Shown in pieces: positions 38,606 through 47,541 of a stretch of 60,013 nucleotides of DNA (its first letter is position 1; each line of letters opens with the position of its first letter). Made by a program: the position numbers and the translations under genes. Location: contig JADJRI010000027.1 of NCBI GenBank assembly GCA_016712275.1, forward strand, positions 1-60,013. The letters run 5' to 3'. Source of the stretch: Planctomycetota bacterium (GTDB taxonomy: Bacteria > Planctomycetota > Phycisphaerae > UBA1845 > UTPLA1). A model generated the notes under the pieces. That model was not told the DNA's origin. It searched no databases and was given only the letters and a program-made list of their open reading frames with translations.

Positions 38606-38812
38606 GTGTCGTTGAAGGCGTTTCATCTTGTTTTTGTGACGGTCTGCGTCCTGGTTACATTCGGCTTTGGTGTTTGGGCGGTGCGACATCACGACGAAGT
38701 GGCCGACTCAAGCATTTTCATGTTGGGTGTGGCGTCGATCGCCAGCAGCGCAGGGCTTATTGCTTATGGCGCGTGGTTTTTGAAGAAGCTCAAAGGGACT
38801 CAGTATCTATGA
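38606..38812 (+). CDS. Small two-helix membrane protein in the cox cluster
   Basis: Product of 68 residues from GTG 38606, with GGAGAG 7 nt upstream. Two hydrophobic segments (FVTVCVLVTFGFGVWAV and FMLGVASIASSAGLIAYGAWF) and a basic C-terminus (LKKLKGTQYL). It begins 4 nt after the subunit IV stop, and its own stop overlaps the next start (ATGA), so it is part of the oxidase transcript. No cofactor motif; probably an oxidase or assembly subunit. I recognise the type from other cox clusters but know no function. Confidence 0.7.
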   Translation: MSLKAFHLVFVTVCVLVTFGFGVWAVRHHDEVADSSIFMLGVASIASSAGLIAYGAWFLKKLKGTQYL

Positions 38813-39036
38813 CGCGACTCTACCGACTGTTTCTGCTCGTCATTCCCGTACTTTTTGCGGCGGGTGAGGCGATGGCCTGCTCTGCATGCCAGGGCAATCC
38901 CGATTCGGAGATGACCAAGGGCGCACAGGCCGGCGTACTGATGATGGTTGGCGTGACGTATGTTCTTTTGCTTGGTGTCGGTGCATGCGTCGCTTCGTGG
39001 ATCGTTCGCGCCAGGCGAATGGGACAGCCGCTTTGA
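38809..39036 (+). CDS. Small CxxC membrane protein in the cox cluster
   Basis: Product of 75 residues; start ATG 38809 overlaps the upstream stop and its stop overlaps ATG of ctaA (TGATG), so it is tightly coupled. Signal-like N-terminus (LYRLFLLVIPVLFAAGEAMA), then the motif CSACQGNPDSEMTKGAQAG, and one membrane helix (VTYVLLLGVGACVASWIV). The CSACxGxP(D)S pattern recurs in cox clusters of several phyla. The Cys pair faces the periplasm by prediction and might handle copper or redox in oxidase assembly; this is inference. Confidence 0.7.
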   Translation: MTRLYRLFLLVIPVLFAAGEAMACSACQGNPDSEMTKGAQAGVLMMVGVTYVLLLGVGACVASWIVRARRMGQPL

Positions 39037-40139
39037 TGGGTTCGACGCCTTACAATTCTCCCGACAGATTTGCCGTTGCAAATAAAGAGGGCGCGCCGCG
39101 GGTCTGGCTGCATCGCTACGCCTGTCTAGTTGCGTTCTCGACGTTGTTGCTGATCGCGGCAGGCGGCATGGTGACCAGCACCGGAAGCGGGCTGTCGGTG
39201 CCGGATTGGCCGAACACCTACGGCGAGAACCTGTTTCTGTTCCCACCGAGCAAGTGGGTGGGTGGCATTTTTTATGAGCACGGACATCGGCTTATAGCTT
39301 CCGCAGTCGGCATGCTGACCATTGGATTGGCGGTGTGGATTCATCGGACCGAGGAGCGCCGATGGATGCGCCGACTTGGATGGATCGCTCTTTGTGTTGT
39401 GATTGCTCAGGGAATTCTGGGCGGCATGACGGTGAAGTTCAACTTGCCGACGTGGATTTCGGTTTTTCACGCTTGTCTGGCCCAGAGTTTCTTTTGCATT
39501 ACATTGTCGATTGCGGTTTTCACGAGTCGATTGTGGATGAATCGCGGAAGCCGGACCACCATGGAGCCGGATGGTCGCCTGCGCGCCGTCGCGCTTTGTC
39601 TGGTGGCGGTTGTATTCCTGCAGCTCTTTCTCGGGGCGCTGATGAGGCACACCCATTCGGGACTTGCCGTTCCTGATTTTCCGCTGGCGTATGGCAGGCT
39701 GATTCCCGGCCTCACCGAATCGGATATTGCGGATTACAACCATCAGCGCGCATTTAATTATCTGCATGTCGAAACTGCACTGCCGGAAGTGACGCGGGAA
39801 CAGGTGCTCGTTCATATGATCCACAGGGCCGGAGCGGTGCTGGTCATTCTGGCGGTGCTCGCTGCCATGATTGTCGTACTCTCGCGCCGGGTTGGCGGAC
39901 TGTTTCGCCGCCCAGTCTATTTGATGGCCATTCTGGTGGCCGGGCAAATTGCGATGGGTGCGTGGACCGTTTTGTCCGGGCGTACGCCCTGGATCGCTAC
40001 CGGCCACGTCGCCATCGGGGCGTTGCTGCTTGGCGTATCCGTCACGTTTGCCTTGCGTGTGTTCGGGCTTACGCGCGTCGTGCCATGTCGCCTTGATGCG
40101 GCGGCGCCCAATCACGCCATCAGGGGGATGGCGGCATGA
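39036..40139 (+). CDS. ctaA: Haem A synthase (COX15/CtaA family)
   Basis: Product of 367 residues with eight membrane helices. Four conserved His: EHGHRLIASAVG, VFHACLAQSFF, HMIHRAGAVLVIL and ATGHVAIGALL. GGMVTSTGSGLSVPDWPNTYG is the family start. It oxidises the methyl group of haem O to the formyl of haem A in the inner membrane. ATG 39036 overlaps the upstream stop; its own stop overlaps ATG 40136 of ctaB. Intact. Confidence 0.95.
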   Translation: MGSTPYNSPDRFAVANKEGAPRVWLHRYACLVAFSTLLLIAAGGMVTSTGSGLSVPDWPNTYGENLFLFPPSKWVGGIFYEHGHRLIASAVGMLTIGLAVWIHRTEERRWMRRLGWIALCVVIAQGILGGMTVKFNLPTWISVFHACLAQSFFCITLSIAVFTSRLWMNRGSRTTMEPDGRLRAVALCLVAVVFLQLFLGALMRHTHSGLAVPDFPLAYGRLIPGLTESDIADYNHQRAFNYLHVETALPEVTREQVLVHMIHRAGAVLVILAVLAAMIVVLSRRVGGLFRRPVYLMAILVAGQIAMGAWTVLSGRTPWIATGHVAIGALLLGVSVTFALRVFGLTRVVPCRLDAAAPNHAIRGMAA

Positions 40140-41108
40140 AATCGACCGGTGATCATCAAGACTGGCTCGCGACATCCGGAGTGTTGGCCGGTCATACTTC
40201 GGCGGCTTCGTCGGGGGACGGGTCGGAAGTAAGTGGCGGCACGGTTTTCCTCGCCCGCGTTTCCGATTTTCTTGAGCTTGCCAAGTTTCGCTTGAGCATA
40301 TTGGTACTCGTTGTCACCGCGGCCGGATACTGTTATGCCGCCGGCAACGCGTCGCGTTTGATGACGCTGGTCCATGTGGTATTCGGCACCGCACTGGTTG
40401 CATTTGCGGCCAATGCCGCGAATCAGATTATTGAGCGTGAATTCGACGCCACCATGATGCGGACCGCGCGCCGGCCGATTCCGTCGGGCCGGATATCCAT
40501 CATCGAGGCGACGCTGTTCAGCGTAATGTGCGGCTTGACGGGCTTTGCCTACCTGCTGATTTTTGTGAATGCCCTTGCAGCGTCGCTCGCGCTGGCGACG
40601 CTGGTGATTTATTTGACGGCTTATACGCCGCTGAAACGCGTAACTTCGCTGAATACGCTTGTCGGGGCCATTCCCGGCGCCATTCCACCGATGATCGGCG
40701 TCGTCGCGGCGACGGGCCGGCTAACGGCCGATGCATGGTTGCTATTTGGAATTCTCTTCATCTGGCAACTGCCTCACTTTTTTTCAATTGCATGGCTCTA
40801 TCGCGAGGATTATGAACGCGGCGGCTATCGCATGTTGAGCGTCGTTGATCCAACGGGATTGGCGGTCAGCATTCAGTCCATTGGATTCATGCTTGGGCTC
40901 ATTGCGGTGTCGCTGATCCCCGCCTTCATTGGAAATGCGGGATTGGCCTATCTGTTTGCGGCGGCGACGCTCGGTTACGGATTGCTGATCTGCGTGATCC
41001 GATTTGCAGCGGCGCGATCGTCCGACCGCGCGTATGGTGCTCTTCGCGTCGATCGCATACCTTCCACTTTTGATGGGCCTGCTTCTTGCTGATCGGATGA
41101 TCGGTTGA
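40136..41108 (+). CDS. ctaB: Protohaem IX farnesyltransferase (haem O synthase; frame broken)
   Basis: UbiA-superfamily membrane enzyme that adds a farnesyl group to protohaem. Motifs: NAANQIIEREFDATMMRT, RRPIPSGRIS, YTPLKRVTSLNTLVGAIPG, FIWQLPHFFSIAWLYREDY. Forty N-terminal residues are a soluble extension. Near 41028 the frame changes; the joined end reads ARMVLFASIAYLPLLMGLLL and stops at 41108. A single-base error is likely. Start ATG 40136 overlaps ctaA (ATGA). It supplies haem O to ctaA. Confidence 0.93.
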
Positions 41109-41175
41109 GGAATCAGGGTTTTTCGCAGCACGGCTGATCCAGTATTCATTGTTGTTGCGGCCGGATTTGGAATTC

Positions 41176-42132
41176 ATGAGTCGTTTCGTGCCGATCGTCA
41201 ACGTCGATAACATCCGACATCTGTATGGATCGCATGTCGCGCTCGACGGGATTTCTTTTGAGGTCCCTGCGGGCGAGTGCTTCGGTCTGCTCGGGCCGAA
41301 TGGGAGCGGCAAATCGACGCTTTTTAAGATTCTCACAACGCTTCTTCCTCCCAGTTCCGGAAGCGCGTTCGTCGCAGGCCACAATGTGGTAACGCAGCGC
41401 AGTGATGTGCGAAGCCGCATCGGTGTTGTGTTTCAATCGCCGAGTCTGGATATTCATCTCACTGTTCGCGAAAACCTGGTGCACGGCGGGCGGCTTTACG
41501 GGCTTTCGAGTGAGGACTTGCGACGGCGCGTCAGCGCCGTTACCCAGGCGCTCAACATTGATGACCGGGCCAATGCTTTGGTCAAGACGCTGTCCGGCGG
41601 GCTCAAGCGACGCGTCGAACTCGCCAAATGCATGTTGCACGAGCCGGCGCTGCTCATTCTCGATGAACCCTGCAATGGCCTCGATCCGGTGGCTCGCGTT
41701 GAATTCTGGCAGTATCTCACCCGCTACGGAAATCGCGGTGTGACACTGCTGCTGACGACGCATGACATGGATGAAGCGGACCAGTGCGATCGTCTTGCCC
41801 TCTTCGATCGAGGAAAATTGGTTGCTTTGGGCATGCCGGACGAGTTGAAACAACGCGTCAGCGCGGATTGCATTACGATCGTGGCGGATGACGCAGCCTT
41901 GGTCGCCGGGGAACTGGAGGCCAATTTCAAAATGACCGTACGAGTCATCGATGGTGTGATCCGCGCCGAATCTCGCGAGGCGGCGACCATCATGCCGCAA
42001 CTCTTTGCACGATTCGGATCGCGAATTCGTTCCATCACACTTTCCAAGCCGACTCTTGGAGATGTCTTTATGCATGAGACCGGTCATCGATTCGCCAATC
42101 ATGCGGACAAGAACGTTGAGGAGCAGCGATGA
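41176..42132 (+). CDS. ABC transporter ATP-binding protein
   Basis: Product of about 318 residues from ATG 41176. Walker A GPNGSGKST, Q-loop VVFQSPSLD, signature LSGGLKRRVELAK, Walker B LLILDEPCNGLDP, H-loop TTHDMDE. C-terminal extension of about 90 residues is common in DrrA/NodI-type exporters. Its stop overlaps the permease start (ATGA). Lying between ctaB and sco, it is likely to serve cytochrome oxidase biogenesis, for example haem, copper or lipid export, but the substrate cannot be read from sequence. Confidence 0.92.
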   Translation: MSRFVPIVNVDNIRHLYGSHVALDGISFEVPAGECFGLLGPNGSGKSTLFKILTTLLPPSSGSAFVAGHNVVTQRSDVRSRIGVVFQSPSLDIHLTVRENLVHGGRLYGLSSEDLRRRVSAVTQALNIDDRANALVKTLSGGLKRRVELAKCMLHEPALLILDEPCNGLDPVARVEFWQYLTRYGNRGVTLLLTTHDMDEADQCDRLALFDRGKLVALGMPDELKQRVSADCITIVADDAALVAGELEANFKMTVRVIDGVIRAESREAATIMPQLFARFGSRIRSITLSKPTLGDVFMHETGHRFANHADKNVEEQR

Positions 42133-42959
42133 CCGATTCAACCAATTTGAGCGATCAAGAAAAGAGGCCGGGATTGATCGGTCCCTGCGGCACGCTCATC
42201 CGACGGGAAATCGTTCGCTTCCTGCGACAGCGCAGCCGCGTCATCGGAGCACTGGGGACGCCGCTTATTTTTTGGCTGATGGTCGGCGGAGGGTTGGGGC
42301 GCTCCTTTACGACGGGAGGCGAATCTTCGGGCATCGATTATCTCGAATATACATTTCCCGGCGCGTTGGCGGCCATCCTGCTGTTTACTTCGATATTCTC
42401 GATGATTTCGATTATCGACGACCGCCGTGAAGGCTTCATGCAGGGGGTTCTGGTTGCGCCCGTTTCGCGTTTGGCCATTGTGCTCGGCAAAGTCATCGGC
42501 GCGACGGTTCTGGCGGTGGGGCAGGCTTGCATTTTTTTACTGTTGGCTCCGTTTGCGACCATAACGCTCAGCGTTTCGATGTTGGCCGCGACCCTGGCGG
42601 CCATGGTGCTCATCGGCATCGCCGTAACGGCGTTGGGCTTCTGGCTGGCCTGGATCATGGATTCGACGCAGGGATTTCATGCAGTGATGAATATGGTGCT
42701 GATGCCCATGCTCATTCTGTCTGGCGCTTTTTTCCCGCCGTCGGGGTCTGCGGCGATTGTTCGGTGGATCACATTTGTGAATCCGATGACCTATGCGGTT
42801 TCATTGCTGCGGCACGCCATTTACGTTTCCCAGCCGGGGGCGGCCGTAAATTCCATTGGATTTGTCACCGCGCTTCTTGTAACTCTGTGTTTCGCTGTTT
42901 CCATGCTTCTTTTTTCGATTTTTCTGGCTTCGCGCGAAAGCGCGCGGGCACTGAATTGA
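42129..42959 (+). CDS. ABC-2 type permease
   Basis: Product of 276 residues with six membrane helices (AAILLFTSIFSMISIIDDRR, GQACIFLLLAPFATITLSV, LMPMLILSGAFFPPSG, ALLVTLCFAVSMLLFSIFL). SIIDDRREGFMQGVLVAPVS and PMTYAVSLLRHA match ABC-2 exporters of the DrrB/NodJ type. Pairs with the upstream ATPase by overlap ATGA. Substrate unknown. Intact. Confidence 0.9.
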   Translation: MTDSTNLSDQEKRPGLIGPCGTLIRREIVRFLRQRSRVIGALGTPLIFWLMVGGGLGRSFTTGGESSGIDYLEYTFPGALAAILLFTSIFSMISIIDDRREGFMQGVLVAPVSRLAIVLGKVIGATVLAVGQACIFLLLAPFATITLSVSMLAATLAAMVLIGIAVTALGFWLAWIMDSTQGFHAVMNMVLMPMLILSGAFFPPSGSAAIVRWITFVNPMTYAVSLLRHAIYVSQPGAAVNSIGFVTALLVTLCFAVSMLLFSIFLASRESARALN

Positions 42960-43799
42960 GTGGCTCTCAACGAATTGTCGCGCGGGCCTGGCGCTACTAT
43001 GATGACTATGCACATGATCGCACATCAAACCAAACAACCTCTCGAATCACAACGCGACGCCGATCCGACCGCGCCGCCGCTCGGCGTGCGACCCGATCCG
43101 ACCATCGGTCGGGGCTTTTGGGTTCTCATGTTTGTTTCGCTGGCGATTGTCGGCGCGCTGGCCTATTCACAATATCGACGCGTCGATTCGGCCCGCAAAG
43201 GCCGCGGCATCATCGCGACGACACAGCGCGATCTGCCCGTGATCGGACCGGTGCCTGATTTCAAACTAACCGACCGCAGCGGCCGCACGGTGACGCTCGC
43301 CGATCTCAAGGGCAAGGTCTGGGTGGCTGATTTTGTTTTTACAACCTGCGGCGGGCCGTGCCCCATCATGACCCAGCGCATGCGGGAATTGCATCAGGCG
43401 CTTTATTCGCGCGGCGTGACGGATGTCGCAACTGTGACATTCACCGTCGATCCGGAAACCGATACGCCGGCCGTTTTGACTGAATATGCCCGCCAATTCA
43501 AGGCCGACGACTTGAATTGGCTGTTTCTCACGGGCGATGTCATGTCGATCTATGATCTCTCCCTGAATGGCTTCAAGTTGCCGGCGAACAAGGCGGACGA
43601 TGCGGACCATCAGGTCGAGCATTCCCCGCGCTTTGTGCTGGTCGATCATCGCGGCCAGATTCGCGGTTATTACGAAGTCGTCACGGACGAGGAGATGGAG
43701 CGCCCCCGTGCCGACGTGATCGACACGCCCATGCCTCATGCGTTGCGCGACAAGATCATTTCGGACATTCGCTGGCTGCTGCGCGAGGCGAGGCGGTGA
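42960..43799 (+). CDS. sco: SCO1/SenC-family copper chaperone
   Basis: One membrane helix (FWVLMFVSLAIVGALAYSQYR), then a thioredoxin fold facing the periplasm. Copper site CGGPCP (CxxxC) in FVFTTCGGPCPIMTQ, and His in HQVEHSPRFVLVD. VGPVPDFKLTDRSGRTVTLA and LNWLFLTGD are the family start and middle. Loads copper into the CuA site of subunit II. GTG 42960 follows the permease stop directly; ATG 42999 would start after the low-complexity prefix. The stop overlaps the next start (GTGA). Confidence 0.93.
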   Translation: MALNELSRGPGATMMTMHMIAHQTKQPLESQRDADPTAPPLGVRPDPTIGRGFWVLMFVSLAIVGALAYSQYRRVDSARKGRGIIATTQRDLPVIGPVPDFKLTDRSGRTVTLADLKGKVWVADFVFTTCGGPCPIMTQRMRELHQALYSRGVTDVATVTFTVDPETDTPAVLTEYARQFKADDLNWLFLTGDVMSIYDLSLNGFKLPANKADDADHQVEHSPRFVLVDHRGQIRGYYEVVTDEEMERPRADVIDTPMPHALRDKIISDIRWLLREARR

Positions 43800-44207
43800 G
43801 CGTCAACGATCTGCCGCATGTCAATGCAACATTGAATTCGCTCGCCACGTTGCTGATCCTTGCCGGATTCATGGCGGTCAAGTCACGTCGTTTGGAATTG
43901 CATAAGAAATTGATGCTGGCTGCGGTCGGCGTGTCGGCTGCGTTTCTAACGTGCTATCTGATTTATCATTTTCATGTACCCTCCATGAAGTACTCCGGCG
44001 TCGGCGCGATGCGAGCGGTTTACTTTTCGATTCTCATTTCGCACATTATTCTCGCCGCGACGGTGCCGATTTTTGTCGGCATGACGCTCTATCGAGCCTA
44101 TCGAAATCAATTCGAAGCCCGCAGCATTGCGGAAATGGACGCTGCCGATCTGGCTTTATGTGTCCGTTACCGGCGTGATCGTTTATTGGATGCTTTACCA
44201 GTCTTAG
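43796..44207 (+). CDS. DUF420 (YozB-like) membrane protein (frame broken)
   Basis: Begins SVNDLPHVNATLNSLATLLI at GTG 43796, overlapping the sco stop. Four membrane helices with LHKKLMLAAVGVSAAFLTC and YSGVGAMRAVYFSILISHI, which are family signatures. The frame changes near 44132; joined end KWTLPIWLYVSVTGVIVYWM stops at 44207. DUF420 genes are typical in cytochrome oxidase clusters with an assembly role suggested but not shown. Its 3' end overlaps the convergent nth gene by 41 nt. Confidence 0.88.
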
Positions 44208-44952
44208 TGTTCTTCGCTGCGGCCTTTTTGAAAGTGGAGCCATTTTCCTTCGCGATGAATGCAGATGGACACAAATCGCTGAGCGTGCATTTTTCGCAGT
44301 CGGGTTTGCGCGCCGAACAGATACGGCGACCGTGAAGAATCAGCGCGTGGCCGAAGTAGGTCCATTCATCGCGCGGAATGATCTCCATCAGGTCGCGCTC
44401 GATCTTTACGGCATCTTTGTCGTTCTTCGATCGCCAGGTCAGGCCGAGCCTGTGCGACAATCGGCCGATGTGGGTGTCGACGACGACGCCTTCGTTCTTG
44501 CCGAACGCGCTACCCAGCACGACATTGGCGGTTTTTCGGGCAACGCCGGGCAGAGTGAGCAAATCTTCCATCGTGTCCGGTACGATTCCGCCATGCTTCT
44601 CGGTGATGACGCGTCCGGCCCCGATGATGTTCTTTGCCTTGTTGCGAAAGAAGCCGGTCGATTGGATTAGCTTTTCGAGTTCTGCCGGCCGGGCCGTCGC
44701 AAAATCCTTCGCGGTCTTGTAGCGGGCAAACAATGCTGGCGTGACTTTGTTCACCCGTTCGTCGGTGCATTGCGCGGAGAGAATCGTCGCGACGAGCAGT
44801 TGCAGCGGCGAATCATGCGTTAGAGCGCATTCGGCATCGGAATAGAGCGACTTGAGTTTCTTAAGTATGGCAATGGCACGAGCGCGTTTTCTTTCGGTGG
44901 TTTCCGGTTTGGGCGAGTTGGCCTTTGCGGGCTTTCCAATTGCAGTGCTCAC
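44167..44952 (-). CDS. nth: Endonuclease III
   Basis: Base-excision repair glycosylase/lyase for oxidised pyrimidines. Helix-hairpin-helix LLTLPGVARKTANVVLG with the catalytic Lys, catalytic Asp in VVDTHIGRLSHRL, and [4Fe-4S] ligands with C-x6-C-x2-C-x5-C spacing (CSARKPDCEKCTLSDLC). Residues 1-25 and the last 25 are low-complexity, Lys-rich extensions, making it 261 instead of about 210 residues. Intact. Its start overlaps the stop of the DUF4149-like gene, so they are coupled. Confidence 0.97.
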   Translation of the reverse strand: MSTAIGKPAKANSPKPETTERKRARAIAILKKLKSLYSDAECALTHDSPLQLLVATILSAQCTDERVNKVTPALFARYKTAKDFATARPAELEKLIQSTGFFRNKAKNIIGAGRVITEKHGGIVPDTMEDLLTLPGVARKTANVVLGSAFGKNEGVVVDTHIGRLSHRLGLTWRSKNDKDAVKIERDLMEIIPRDEWTYFGHALILHGRRICSARKPDCEKCTLSDLCPSAFIAKENGSTFKKAAAKNTKTGKASNKRSRR

Positions 44953-45446
44953 GCGGTGGCCTCCGCCGGCCGGCCCATCGCCAGACTCATCACAATTGCC
45001 AGCACCAGCACAAGATTCACCTTGGCGATGCGCACGCTCGTTTCGTGAAACGAATCAAACGCCGCCTTCACCGCGACTTCGGCATTTTCGCCGGCCACCG
45101 TCTCTTGAAGTCCGAGGATTCTCGGGGTCATCACCAGGGCGCTGAATGCAAACAACCCGCCGGCCGCCGCAATCATAAACAATCGAACCCACTCCCCGCG
45201 CGTCCGATCTCCCATCCCCATCCGCCCGACCTGTGTCGCAACCAGCACACCGACACAAATCCACTGCACCGAGTCAAATCGCGAGAAATTCTTCGCCATC
45301 ACCCGCCCCGCAATCGCGTTCGGTTGAGCGACATCCGTTTTTCGAATTTCGGAAAAGGTGGTCTGCGCCACAATGGCAATGAGGATCATGCCGCCGAGCC
45401 ACGCGCCGGCCGCTGTGGTTCCCAATGCCCGAAGAAATGGTTTCAT
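44949..45446 (-). CDS. DUF4149/TMEM205-like four-helix membrane protein
   Basis: Product of 165 residues with four membrane helices (AAGAWLGGMILIAIVAQTTF, QWICVGVLVATQVG, LFMIAAAGGLFAFSALV, VNLVLVLAIVMSLAMG). ALGTTAAGAWLGGMIL and the FxxFHETSVRIAKVNLVL end fit the DUF4149 pattern. Function unknown in the family. Overlaps both moaE (45443) and nth (44952) by a few bases, so it sits in a moaD-moaE-DUF4149-nth transcript. Confidence 0.72.
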   Translation of the reverse strand: MKPFLRALGTTAAGAWLGGMILIAIVAQTTFSEIRKTDVAQPNAIAGRVMAKNFSRFDSVQWICVGVLVATQVGRMGMGDRTRGEWVRLFMIAAAGGLFAFSALVMTPRILGLQETVAGENAEVAVKAAFDSFHETSVRIAKVNLVLVLAIVMSLAMGRPAEATA

Positions 45447-45865
45447 TGATTTGGCTCCACCCAGGTTCGCGTGCCATCGGCCCAGACATCCTGCTTCCAG
45501 ATCGGCACGTCCGCCTTTACGGCATCCACGATCCAGCGGCAGGCATCAAAAGCCGGACCGCGATGCGCCGATGAGACGACGACGGCAATGGACGCCTGGC
45601 CGATCGACAATTCGCCGAGTCGATGGGCCATGGCCGCGTCCAGAATGTCGAATCGTTCGCGCGATTGACGAACGATGGCCGTCATTTGTTCCATCGCCAT
45701 GTCTTCGTAGGCATGATAGTCCAATGCAGAAAGCGATCGGCCGTCTTTCGTTTCCGATCGAACGATCCCCACAAAGGTCGCGGCCGCGCCGCCGCCTTCA
45801 TAAGTCAAACTCGCCGCAAGCGACTTGACATCAATCGGCTCCCGATTCAGCACGACGCTCCCCAA
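45443..45865 (-). CDS. moaE: Molybdopterin synthase catalytic subunit
   Basis: Product of 140 residues. GAAATFVGIVRSETKDGR, LDYHAYEDMA, HRLGELSIGQASIAVVVSSA, HRGPAFDACRWIVDAVKADV and PIWKQDVWADG (catalytic Lys) match MoaE throughout. With MoaD it makes molybdopterin by sulfur transfer to precursor Z in the cytoplasm. Encoded directly downstream of moaD. No other molybdenum cofactor gene is in the window. Intact. Confidence 0.96.
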   Translation of the reverse strand: MGSVVLNREPIDVKSLAASLTYEGGGAAATFVGIVRSETKDGRSLSALDYHAYEDMAMEQMTAIVRQSRERFDILDAAMAHRLGELSIGQASIAVVVSSAHRGPAFDACRWIVDAVKADVPIWKQDVWADGTRTWVEPNQ

Positions 45866-45868
45866 GTT

Positions 45869-46114
45869 TCATCCTCCCGACACCGGCGGAATAACCGCCA
45901 CTTCGTCGCCATCGCTCAACTGGTAACCGGCCTTTACGTATGCACGATTCACCGCCATACGAATTCCACGCGCTGATGCCAATTGCGGAATCCGTCGCCC
46001 CAATTCCAGCTTCATTCCCTCGACGGTTTCACCCGCCGCCACCTCGATTTGTTCCTCGGCGGCGCCAGACCAGTCTCGCGCGGGACCCAGATATTTTATG
46101 TTTACTTTCGGCAT
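45869..46114 (-). CDS. moaD: Molybdopterin synthase sulfur carrier subunit
   Basis: Product of 81 residues with the beta-grasp fold and the required Gly-Gly C-terminus (VAVIPPVSGG), activated by MoeB or a homologue and then thiocarboxylated. VNRAYVKAGYQLSDGDEV is the family segment. Located 3 nt upstream of moaE, as usual. Intact. Confidence 0.95.
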   Translation of the reverse strand: MPKVNIKYLGPARDWSGAAEEQIEVAAGETVEGMKLELGRRIPQLASARGIRMAVNRAYVKAGYQLSDGDEVAVIPPVSGG

Positions 46115-46161
46115 CCATCACCCGATAAATCAATTTCTCTTTTTGTTCCCGTCGGGATGTT

Positions 46162-47541
46162 TCAGCCGACCGGCGGCGCTTTTTCCAATCGGAAGTAGGT
46201 CACCTGGGCCACGGCCACTTTCACACCGTTTGCATCAAACAAGTCAACCTCAACCGGCACCAGCGTCTTTCCCAGCTTGATCACGCGGGCCTCCGCAGTG
46301 ACATCGCTCCGGCATCCCGCCAGAAAACGAATATTCATGTCGGTTGTGGTTAAATGCTGGTTCGGTCCGGTCAGCGTGAAAATCGCAAAGCAGGCGATCG
46401 AATCGGCCACCGTCATCAGCAGACCGCCATGAAACGAATTGTAAATACCGTCGTAGCACCTGTCGCGCGGCACCGTTGCCCGGCAGACGCCCTCGCGCAG
46501 CTCGGCGATGCGCATCTGCATCGCGCCGACCACGGGAATCGGCATGATTTTGTCGCGAATCGCCCGCTCCAGATCCGGTGTTCCATCCAAGCCTGCAAAT
46601 GTTCCCGTCCGAAGTATGGGTTGAACGGTCTGCGCCAGCAAGACTTCCTGCATCAAAAATGGAACCGCAGACAGCTCCGCCTTCGACAAGACGTTAATCT
46701 CATCGTAGCCGCGTAGAAATCGCCGTGCCCGCGACAAATCCGTCTTCGGCTCCCAGGTTGCCAGGTCGCGACCGCCCGTGACCATCGAAAACTGCAGGCA
46801 GCCATTGGCCACGTCCATCACGCGCGGGCGTATGCGAGCGGAATCATAATCGATCACCGCAACGACGTGGTCCTTTTCAAACAGCATATTGCCGGGGTGC
46901 CAATCCGAGTGCACGATTTGCGGCTTCCATTGCGACATTCCCAGTGCATTGACGGCCTTGGCCGCATGTGAATAGGTTCGTCGCAGTCCCTTGAGCAGCG
47001 CGATCAGCTCTTTGGGACGGCCGACCACGTTGGGCCGCTGGACCAGCAATTCTCCCATCGGTCGAAGCGAGTCATACACCATTTTCGAGTCGTGGTAATG
47101 TCCCCTTGGCGGGTTGTATTCCGACTTAAAATTCTCGACGAGACGATGATACAGGCCCAGCGTCTTGCCCGATTCGTACGTTGCCACAAGGCCGCCGTTG
47201 TAGGGTTCGCCCGTGATGAATTCGTAGAGTTCATAAATCGAATCGCCCAGCTTCAGCATGGAGTTGTTGTCATTGCGGGTGCCGATCAGGTGGGGCAGCG
47301 GAAAATTCTTGGAAACCAGGTATCGCTGGAGCGAATGGGCAAAAGCCACACGAAAGGGGTCGTCGTCGGCCGGGGGACGCCGCTTTAACAGGAACCGCCC
47401 GCGATCCGTTTTGAACAGGACTTTCGGCGCTGCATGTGATCCGCGCGCGAACTAATTGATCTCAAGCACGGGGCCCACGTCGTAATGGCTGAGAACCTCA
47501 TTCAGCTCTTCAGGCTTGAATTTTTCGCGAACGCGCGACAT
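46162..47541 (-). CDS. Phosphotransferase-thioesterase fusion, in-frame TAG at codon 30
   Basis: Residues about 60-330 are an aminoglycoside phosphotransferase (APH)-like kinase domain: QIVHSDWHPGNMLFEKDH with the catalytic Asp, AVIDYDSARI as Mg site. Residues about 350-460 are a PaaI-like hot-dog thioesterase: CYDGIYNSFHGGLLMTVADS and VTAEARVIKLGKTLVPVEVDL. The N-terminus is found in the same frame upstream of the longest ORF: MSRVREKFKPEELNEVL from ATG 47541, then TAG at 47452-47454, then GSHAAPKVLFKTDRGRFLLK. So an amber stop interrupts codon 30, most likely a single-base change from CAG. Role unknown; may act on a phosphorylated or CoA-linked small molecule. Confidence 0.75.

Noticed and set aside
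41146..42141. 331-codon minus-strand frame
   Set aside because: Antisense to the ABC ATPase gene, whose motifs are clear.
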